From the NCBI GenBank assembly GCA_021154885.1, contig JAJKHS010000034.1:1-49139 (forward strand): a stretch of DNA of 49,139 bases. Reading direction: 5' to 3'. The first letter of the stretch is position 1. Every line of letters starts with the position of its first letter. The position numbers were made by a program, and so were the translations under genes. Shown here piece by piece: positions 43,890 through 49,139 of the stretch. Origin of the DNA: Thermoanaerobaculum sp. GTDB taxonomy: Bacteria > Acidobacteriota > Thermoanaerobaculia > Multivoradales > UBA5704. A model generated the notes under the pieces. It worked only from the letters and a program-made list of their open reading frames with translations, was not told the origin of the DNA and ran no database searches.

Positions 43890-43922
43890 ATTGGCGGGAT
43901 ATTGGCGGGATATTGACCGGAT
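43890..43922. repeat. Three tandem 11-bp repeats next to the TetR palindrome
   Basis: ATTGGCGGGAT (43890-43900), ATTGGCGGGAT (43901-43911) and ATTGACCGGAT (43912-43922). The first starts right after the palindrome and the last reaches into the tyrS stop codon. The 11-bp period is about one helical turn, so copies face the same side of the DNA. Confidence 0.7.
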
Positions 43923-45145
43923 CAGCGCAAACGGACGCGGGCGAAGCGCCTCTTGCCGACCTTCAAGAGATAGGGCTCGGGACGGGGGCCCAGCTCCAGG
44001 GTCGGATCGCCCGCGCGCTCGCCGTCGACGGCGACGGCGCCCTGCTGGACGAGCCGCCGCGCCTCGCCGTTGCTCGGCGCCAGCCCGGCCGCGGTGAGCA
44101 GCCTGGCGAGGTTCCAGGCTCCGGCGAGCTCCTTCTCGGGCACCTCGTCCGGCACGCCGCCTTCTCTGAATATGGCCTCGAACTCGGCTTCCGCCTGGTT
44201 GGCGGCCGCCTCGCCATGGAACTGGGCCACCAGCCGGCGGGCCAGCTCCTGCTTGGCCGCCTTGGGGTGGAGCTCCCCCGACTCCAGCCGCCGCCGGCGG
44301 GCGTCGATCTCGCTTTGCGGGAGGTCCGTCAGCAGCAGGTACCAGTCCCACATGAGCGCGTCGGGGATCGACATGGTCCTGCCGTAGACCTCGCGCGGCG
44401 GGTCCTCGACGGCGATGGCGTTGCCCAGGCTCTTCGACATCTTTTCGTGGCCGTCCAGGCCCACGAGCAGGGGGACGGTGAGCACCACCTGGGGCTCCAG
44501 CCCCTCCTCCTTCATCAGGTCGCGCCCCACCAGGAGGTTGAAGATCTGGTCATGGCCGCCGAGCTCGACGTCGGCCTTGAGGGCGATGGAGTCGTAGCCC
44601 TGGGCCAGGGGGTAGAGGAGCTCGTGGAGGTGGATCGGCCGGTTCTCCTGGAAACGGGTCTTGAAATCCTCCCGCTCCATCATCCGCGCCAGGGTGTAAC
44701 GGCCGGCGAGGCGGATGAGCCCGTGGGAGCCGAGGGCCCCCAGCCAGCGGTCGTTGTCGTCGACCACGGTCTCTGCCTCGTCGAGGATGTGGAAGACCTG
44801 GCGTTTGTAGGTGCGGGCGTTGGCCTCCACCTCTCCTTGAGTGAGCTGGGGACGGGTGGCCTTCTTGCCCGTGGGATCGCCGATGCGGGCGGTGAAGCCG
44901 CCGAGCAGAAAGACCACCCGGTGGCCGAGCTGCTGGAAGTGCCGCATCTTGCGCAGCAGCACCGTGTGGCCGAGGTGGAGGTCGGGGGAGGAGGGGTCGA
45001 AGCCCGTCTTCACCGTCAGCGGCTGGCCGCTCTGACGCGACCGCTCCAGCTTGGATCGGAGCTGCGCTTCGTCGACCAGGTCGACGGCGCCGCGCCGGAG
45101 CAGCTCCAACTGCTCTTCGACAGGAGGGAACTCTTGGGCTGTCAT
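43922..45145 (-). CDS. tyrS: Tyrosyl-tRNA synthetase
   Basis: 407-aa class I aminoacyl-tRNA synthetase. ATG 45145 overlaps the glycosyltransferase stop by one base. It has the HIGH-type motif in DLHLGHTVLLRKM, the Tyr-site residues in YPLAQGYDSIALKADVELGG, KMSKS in DGHEKMSKSLGN, and a C-terminal S4 RNA-binding domain (GLAPSNGEARRLVQQGAVAV). This is the longer tyrosyl-tRNA synthetase form. Promoted probably from 45981. Confidence 0.95.
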   Translation of the reverse strand: MTAQEFPPVEEQLELLRRGAVDLVDEAQLRSKLERSRQSGQPLTVKTGFDPSSPDLHLGHTVLLRKMRHFQQLGHRVVFLLGGFTARIGDPTGKKATRPQLTQGEVEANARTYKRQVFHILDEAETVVDDNDRWLGALGSHGLIRLAGRYTLARMMEREDFKTRFQENRPIHLHELLYPLAQGYDSIALKADVELGGHDQIFNLLVGRDLMKEEGLEPQVVLTVPLLVGLDGHEKMSKSLGNAIAVEDPPREVYGRTMSIPDALMWDWYLLLTDLPQSEIDARRRRLESGELHPKAAKQELARRLVAQFHGEAAANQAEAEFEAIFREGGVPDEVPEKELAGAWNLARLLTAAGLAPSNGEARRLVQQGAVAVDGERAGDPTLELGPRPEPYLLKVGKRRFARVRLR

Positions 45146-45885
45146 CAGAAATTGATGTACTCGAGCTCGGGGTTGAGCACCGGTCCCACCGCGACTCGTT
45201 CCCCGTGGCGCCGCAGGGCCGGCGGCCGGATCTGGAGGACGAGCCAGGCGCCGAAGACGGCGGCGAACATCCGGAAGCGGGCCCGGGAGCCCTGGATCAG
45301 CCCCCGCTTCTTCTCCTTGACCAGGTGCTTGAGGTTGTACATGACGACGGTGGTGGTGCGGCACCCGAGCTGCCGGCAGGCCCAGTTGAGGCCGGTCTCG
45401 ACGGCGAAGCCCTCGAGATGGCTCTTGGGGACGGCTTCGAAGATCTCCCGCCGCAGGCAGCGGATGCCGGAGAGCAGCGGCCCCGTGCGATCCTGGACGG
45501 CGTTGATGGGCCGGCCGCGGTGGCGGATGCCCACGTTCATGTCCGAGCAGTTCGATAAGACGGGCTCGACGAGCCGCTCGAGGAGGTCCACCGTCAGGTT
45601 CATGATGTCGCCGTCGACGAAGAGGAGGATCGGAGCGTCGGTATGGGCGACGCCGATGGCCATGGCCCTTCCCTTGCCCTGGTTCTCGCGCAGATGGATG
45701 GTCCGCAGGCCCAGGGCCCGGGCGATCTCGACCGTGCGGTCGGTCGAGCCGTCGGAGACCACCAGGATCTCGTCGACGACGGGCGTCGCTTTGAGGACCG
45801 AGAGGACTTCGGTGAGAGTGGCTTCCTCGTTGAAGGCCGGTACGATCGCCGCGACGCGCAGGTCTCCCTCAGAGGATTCTCTCAT
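45145..45885 (-). CDS. Family 2 glycosyltransferase
   Basis: 246-aa GT-A fold protein: AAIVPAFNEEATLTEVLSVL, EILVVSDGSTDRTVEIARAL, and the DxD-like LLFVDGDIMNLTVDL. The C-terminus has a short hydrophobic stretch (FRMFAAVFGAWLVLQIRPPA) that may touch the membrane. It resembles dolichol/undecaprenyl-phosphate sugar transferases, but acceptor and sugar are unknown. It overlaps tyrS by one base. Confidence 0.85.
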   Translation of the reverse strand: MRESSEGDLRVAAIVPAFNEEATLTEVLSVLKATPVVDEILVVSDGSTDRTVEIARALGLRTIHLRENQGKGRAMAIGVAHTDAPILLFVDGDIMNLTVDLLERLVEPVLSNCSDMNVGIRHRGRPINAVQDRTGPLLSGIRCLRREIFEAVPKSHLEGFAVETGLNWACRQLGCRTTTVVMYNLKHLVKEKKRGLIQGSRARFRMFAAVFGAWLVLQIRPPALRRHGERVAVGPVLNPELEYINF

Positions 45886-45952
45886 CTCGGCCCTCCCCGG
45901 TCCCTCCGGCGTGCAAGATCACGGCCCGATGCCCGCGCTGCGATCTGCGGCG

Positions 45953-45981
45953 AATATAACCAACCGTTGCAGGTCTGTCAC
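45953..45981 (-). promoter_or_regulatory. Promoter of the glycosyltransferase-tyrS operon
   Basis: Minus strand: GTGACA (45981-45976), a 17-base spacer, and TATATT (45958-45953). The -35 overlaps the dapF stop codon, so the promoter is embedded in the end of the upstream gene. Confidence 0.6.
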
Positions 45982-46826
45982 GTTTTGACGAGATCCGCCG
46001 ACCCTTTCCAGGCCGGCAGGGGAGGGCTCACCTCGGCCCCCGGGAGGAGCTCGCCCTCGGCGACGACGCGCGCGTCGCCGGCCAGGGACCAGCTCCCCGC
46101 CTCCGGGTCGCCGGCCACCAGGAGCTCGAAGCCGCCCTGAGTCTCCACCCGCAGGGGCAGCCGGACCTTCGCCAGCACGAGGCCGACGGCGGCGCCGGCC
46201 AGGACGCCGGTGCCGCACGAGAGCGTCTCGTCCTCGACGCCGCGCTCGTAGGTACGAATTTCCATCCGCTCTCGTGCGGGAAAGCGGACGAAATCGACGT
46301 TGGTCCCCGGGAGGCCGAAAACGGGGTGGTACCGGAGCTGGCGGCCCAGCTCGCGGACGGGCGCCGTCTCCAGCCCGTCCGGCCACAGGAGCACGAAGTG
46401 GGGGACGCCCACCAGGATGCGCCAGCCGGCGCGGGACGTGCCACCGATGTCCACAGTGAGGGGCTGCGGCGGCTCGACCGGAGCGGGGAGCTCCACGGCC
46501 GTGCGACTCCCGTCGAGCCGGCGGGCGGTGACGCTCCCGGCGCCGGTGCGCAGATGAGCTCTCTCCTCGACCCAGCCGAGATGGAAGGCGAGCTGGGCGG
46601 CGCAACGGGTGCCGTTGAGGCAGAGGTCGGCGGGGAGGCCGTCAGCGTTGAAGTAGTCCATGGTGCCACCGCCTTCCGCCCGCCGCAGGATGAAGAGGCC
46701 GTCGGCCCCCAGCGACACGCCGCGCCGGCACCAGGCGCGGATCCGCTCGGGCGGCGGCGTCTCCCAGGGCTCGGCCAGCGCCAGGAAGTCGTTGCCGCTG
46801 CCGGAGAGCTTGTAGAAGCGCGTCAT
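45978..46826 (-). CDS. dapF: Diaminopimelate epimerase
   Basis: 282-aa DapF, which converts LL- to meso-diaminopimelate for lysine and peptidoglycan. It starts with FYKLSGSGNDFLALAEP. The two catalytic cysteines are kept: Cys69 in DLCLNGTRC and the second in TLSCGTGVLAGA. The usual CGNG around the first Cys is CLNG here. The C-terminal half is otherwise normal. ATG 46826 overlaps the stop of the FN3 lipoprotein gene by four bases. Confidence 0.88.
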   Translation of the reverse strand: MTRFYKLSGSGNDFLALAEPWETPPPERIRAWCRRGVSLGADGLFILRRAEGGGTMDYFNADGLPADLCLNGTRCAAQLAFHLGWVEERAHLRTGAGSVTARRLDGSRTAVELPAPVEPPQPLTVDIGGTSRAGWRILVGVPHFVLLWPDGLETAPVRELGRQLRYHPVFGLPGTNVDFVRFPARERMEIRTYERGVEDETLSCGTGVLAGAAVGLVLAKVRLPLRVETQGGFELLVAGDPEAGSWSLAGDARVVAEGELLPGAEVSPPLPAWKGSADLVKT

Positions 46827-47947
46827 GGCGCCTCGGCCCGCACCTCGGCTCCGGGATCGCTCTCGTTGCCCGTCTTGTCGATCGCCGTCACGCGATAGGC
46901 GTAGGTCTGGCCCGCCTTGACCGCGGTGTCGGCGTACTCCGGCGCCGTCAGCGGCTGGGGGGTGACGCGCTCGAAGGGGCCGTTGCCGGTCCGCCGGTAG
47001 ACGATGTAGCCGGCGAGGTCGTCGGCATCCACGGGCCGCCAGACCAGCCGCACCCGGCCGGGCTCGGGCAGGGCCACCAGCTCGGCCGGGACCGGCGGCG
47101 GGAAGCGGTCCTGGTAGCGCACCTCGTGCTCGCTGCCGACGGCACTCTCCACCGCTGGCTCGCGCTGGGCCAGGGCGGTGACGGAGTAGATGTAGTCCTG
47201 GCCGAAACGGGCCGTGTTGTCGAGCCAGCTCCGCTCCTCAGGCCCGGCGACGTGGACCGGCTGGCCGTGGAAGCGCTCCTGGGCGTCGCGGCGGTAGACG
47301 TTGTAGCCGCCGGCCGCTCCCGACACGCCGGCCCACTCCACCAGCACGCCGTCGGCGCGGGGGGTGACGGTGAGCCGCCCGGGCGCCGGGGGCGGCGCCT
47401 TGGGCACCACCGCGGCGACATTGGAGGGCTCGGAGCGGTCCCCCTCCTGGCCGAAAGTGCGCACGGCGAAGTAATGGGCCTGGAGCGGCGGGGTGGCCGC
47501 CGGTGTCGTCGCTGGCGCCGGTGTCGTCCCTGGCGCCGGCTTTGCCGCTGCCGTCGGCATTGCCGGCGCCGGGGGCACGGGCAGGGCGATGACGATCCGG
47601 TCCCCCGCGGTGGCGCTGGTCAGGTCCGCGCCCTGCACCTTCAGCCGCGGCTTGGCGGCGGCCGCGAGCTCCCGCGGGTCCATGGGATTGGCCTTGCCGT
47701 CCGGCGCTGCCGGCTTCGTGGCCTCCAGCACCTCGACGGCCGAGATCCCGGACAGCGCCGTGCCGGCGGGCGTTGTCTTGGGGTAGGTGAAGGAGAGCAC
47801 GATCTGCGTCCCCTGCTGGATGGCCGTGAGATCCTTGGTGGTCGCCGGCACCGCCCGCAGGGGGGGCAGGGGCGGCCCCTGCTTGCCGCAACCGAGGAGG
47901 CTGGTCGTGAGGACAACCGCCGCGAGGGCGCCCTTTCTAAAGGACAT
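46823..47947 (-). CDS. Lipoprotein with fibronectin type III domains
   Basis: 374-aa protein with a lipoprotein signal ([16 protein letters not shown], lipobox Cys20) followed by GKQGPPLPP. There is a Pro/Ala/Thr linker near residues 125-150, then two FN3-like domains (about residues 190-275 and 285-374; motifs [20 protein letters not shown] and [20 protein letters not shown]). Surface or periplasmic binding function unknown. It lies between hslU (11-base overlap) and dapF (4-base overlap), an operon arrangement without an obvious functional theme. Confidence 0.85.
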   Translation of the reverse strand: MSFRKGALAAVVLTTSLLGCGKQGPPLPPLRAVPATTKDLTAIQQGTQIVLSFTYPKTTPAGTALSGISAVEVLEATKPAAPDGKANPMDPRELAAAAKPRLKVQGADLTSATAGDRIVIALPVPPAPAMPTAAAKPAPGTTPAPATTPAATPPLQAHYFAVRTFGQEGDRSEPSNVAAVVPKAPPPAPGRLTVTPRADGVLVEWAGVSGAAGGYNVYRRDAQERFHGQPVHVAGPEERSWLDNTARFGQDYIYSVTALAQREPAVESAVGSEHEVRYQDRFPPPVPAELVALPEPGRVRLVWRPVDADDLAGYIVYRRTGNGPFERVTPQPLTAPEYADTAVKAGQTYAYRVTAIDKTGNESDPGAEVRAEAP

Positions 47948-49139
47948 AGCGGGAGAGGTCCTGGTCCTTGACGATGTCCGACAGCACCCGGCGCACGTAC
48001 TCGCCGTCGACGTTCACCTCCTCCCCTGACATGTCGGGGGCTTCGAACGAGACGTCGTCGAGCAGCCGCTCCATGAGGGTCGAGAGCCGGCGCGCGCCGA
48101 TGTTCTCCGTCGAGGAGTTGACCTCGACGGCGAGACGGGCGAGCTCGGCCACCGAGTCGGCGGTGAACTCGAGTTTCACGCCCTCGGTGGAGAGCAGGGC
48201 CGAGTACTGCTTGGTGAGGGCGGTCTCGGGCTCGGTCAGGATGCGCACGAAGTCCTGCTCGGTGAGCGCGTCGAGCTCCACCCGGATGGGGAAGCGCCCC
48301 TGCAGCTCCGGGATCAGGTCCGAAGGCTTGCTGACGTGGAAGGCGCCGGCGGCGATGAACAGGATGTGGTCGGTCTTGACCATGCCGTACTTGGTGGAGA
48401 CGTTCGTCCCCTCGACGATGGGCAGCAGGTCGCGCTGCACGCCCTCGCGCGAGATGTCGGGGCCGCGGCCCCCCTCGCGGCCGGCGATCTTGTCGATCTC
48501 GTCGAGGAAGATCAGCCCGCCCTGCTCGACGCGCTGGCGCGCCTCGCGGGAGACCTGGGTGCGGTCGATCAGCTTCTCCGACTCCTGCTGCTGCAGGATC
48601 TCCCGCGCCTCCGCCACCGAGACCTGCTGCTTCTTCTTGCGGCCGAAGAGGCCGGGGAGCATCTCCTTGATGTTGATCCCCACCTCCTCGACCCCCTGCG
48701 GAGTGAACATCTCGAGGCTGGGATAGGAGGACTCGTCCACCTCGATGTCCACCTTGCGGTGGTCGAGAGCGCCCGAGCGGAGCTTGTCGCGGAACTTCTC
48801 GCGCGTGGCATTGAGCTCGTCCTCGTTCTCCTCCTCGTGGCGCAGGTAGCTGCTCACCGGCCGCGGCGGCACCAGGAGCTGGAGCAGCCGGTCCTCGGCG
48901 CGGGCCGCCGCGGCCTCGCGCACCGCCTCCCGCTTTTCCTCCTTGACCATGGTGACGGCGATCTCCACCAGGTCGCGCACCATCGACTCGACGTCGCGGC
49001 CGACGTAGCCGACCTCGGTGAACTTGCTGGCCTCGACCTTGAGGAACGGCGCCTTGGCGAGGCGGGCCAGGCGGCGGGCGATCTCGGTCTTGCCGACGCC
49101 CGTGGGGCCGATCATCAGGATGTTCTTCGGCGCGATCTC
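47937..49139 (-). CDS. hslU: ATP-dependent protease ATPase subunit HslU (5' end outside window)
   Basis: At least 400 residues are visible. The frame stays open to the right edge, reading [18 protein letters not shown], so the first part of the gene is cut off. It has Walker [10 protein letters not shown], pore-loop region [11 protein letters not shown], an I-domain of normal size (with [12 protein letters not shown]), Walker [16 protein letters not shown], the sensor region GRFPIRVEL, and the C-terminal DLSRYVL tail that docks into HslV. hslV would be expected just outside the window. Confidence 0.95.
   Translation of the reverse strand, partial: EIAPKNILMIGPTGVGKTEIARRLARLAKAPFLKVEASKFTEVGYVGRDVESMVRDLVEIAVTMVKEEKREAVREAAAARAEDRLLQLLVPPRPVSSYLRHEEENEDELNATREKFRDKLRSGALDHRKVDIEVDESSYPSLEMFTPQGVEEVGINIKEMLPGLFGRKKKQQVSVAEAREILQQQESEKLIDRTQVSREARQRVEQGGLIFLDEIDKIAGREGGRGPDISREGVQRDLLPIVEGTNVSTKYGMVKTDHILFIAAGAFHVSKPSDLIPELQGRFPIRVELDALTEQDFVRILTEPETALTKQYSALLSTEGVKLEFTADSVAELARLAVEVNSSTENIGARRLSTLMERLLDDVSFEAPDMSGEEVNVDGEYVRRVLSDIVKDQDLSRYVL

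Overview
The window is GC-rich, gene-dense bacterial chromosome (about 73% G+C by count on 13321-13380), with many 1-4 base stop/start overlaps that imply long translationally coupled operons. The gene set points to a didermic heterotroph: SUF Fe-S assembly (sufR-B-C-D-S-U-T), citrate synthase, secreted Cu/Zn superoxide dismutase, an outer-membrane porin, HslU and lipoproteins. Gas-vesicle genes, zinc-finger/TPR proteins paired with sigma-like proteins, and a lanthipeptide-like leader together suggest Acidobacteriota (Thermoanaerobaculia-like). That placement is an inference; there is no rRNA gene to test it. No tRNA, rRNA, CRISPR array or intact insertion sequence was seen.

Layout. 1-4230: 3' part of a gas-vesicle cluster (ArsA-type ATPase, two GvpL/F, one small GvpA/J/M/S-family protein, GvpK) followed by a HupE/UreJ membrane protein. 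4231-4601: no gene; an AT-rich array of 20-bp degenerate repeats that starts with a terminator-like hairpin. 4602-5902: a lower-GC (about 53%) three-gene toxin-antitoxin island on the minus strand. 6011-8412: a zinc-finger/TPR protein with a sigma region-2-only partner, then two divergent small secreted proteins. 8586-14993: SUF operon behind a good sigma-70-type promoter. 15020-17003: ECF sigma factor and a hybrid histidine kinase. 17024-23424: a frameshifted M14 metallopeptidase, a DUF3108 protein, SodC and a NatAB-like ABC exporter.

23695-26603: two tandem zinc-finger/TPR paralogues and an orphan, frameshifted lanthipeptide-like precursor. 26766-33666: EVE-domain protein, CPXCG protein, QueD, a MacAB-like efflux operon and citrate synthase. 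33736-42233: a Fur-headed locus in which an FTR1-DUF2318 iron permease, two ABC permeases, an ABC ATPase fused to a DtxR-like metal-binding domain, ApbE, a porin, an FMN-binding protein and a b-cytochrome-like membrane protein lie in one closely packed run. A degenerate ApbE homologue and a TetR regulator converge on it from the other strand. 43922-49139 (minus strand): hslU, FN3 lipoprotein, dapF, glycosyltransferase and tyrS.

The strongest candidate for an undescribed system is the iron/flavin locus (34299-42233). Its parts suggest Fe uptake coupled to extracytoplasmic flavin electron transfer, with a metal-sensing domain attached to the ABC motor. Secondary candidates are the 20-bp repeat array, the sigma-region-2/TPR pair, the orphan RiPP-like precursor and the three-gene toxin-antitoxin module.
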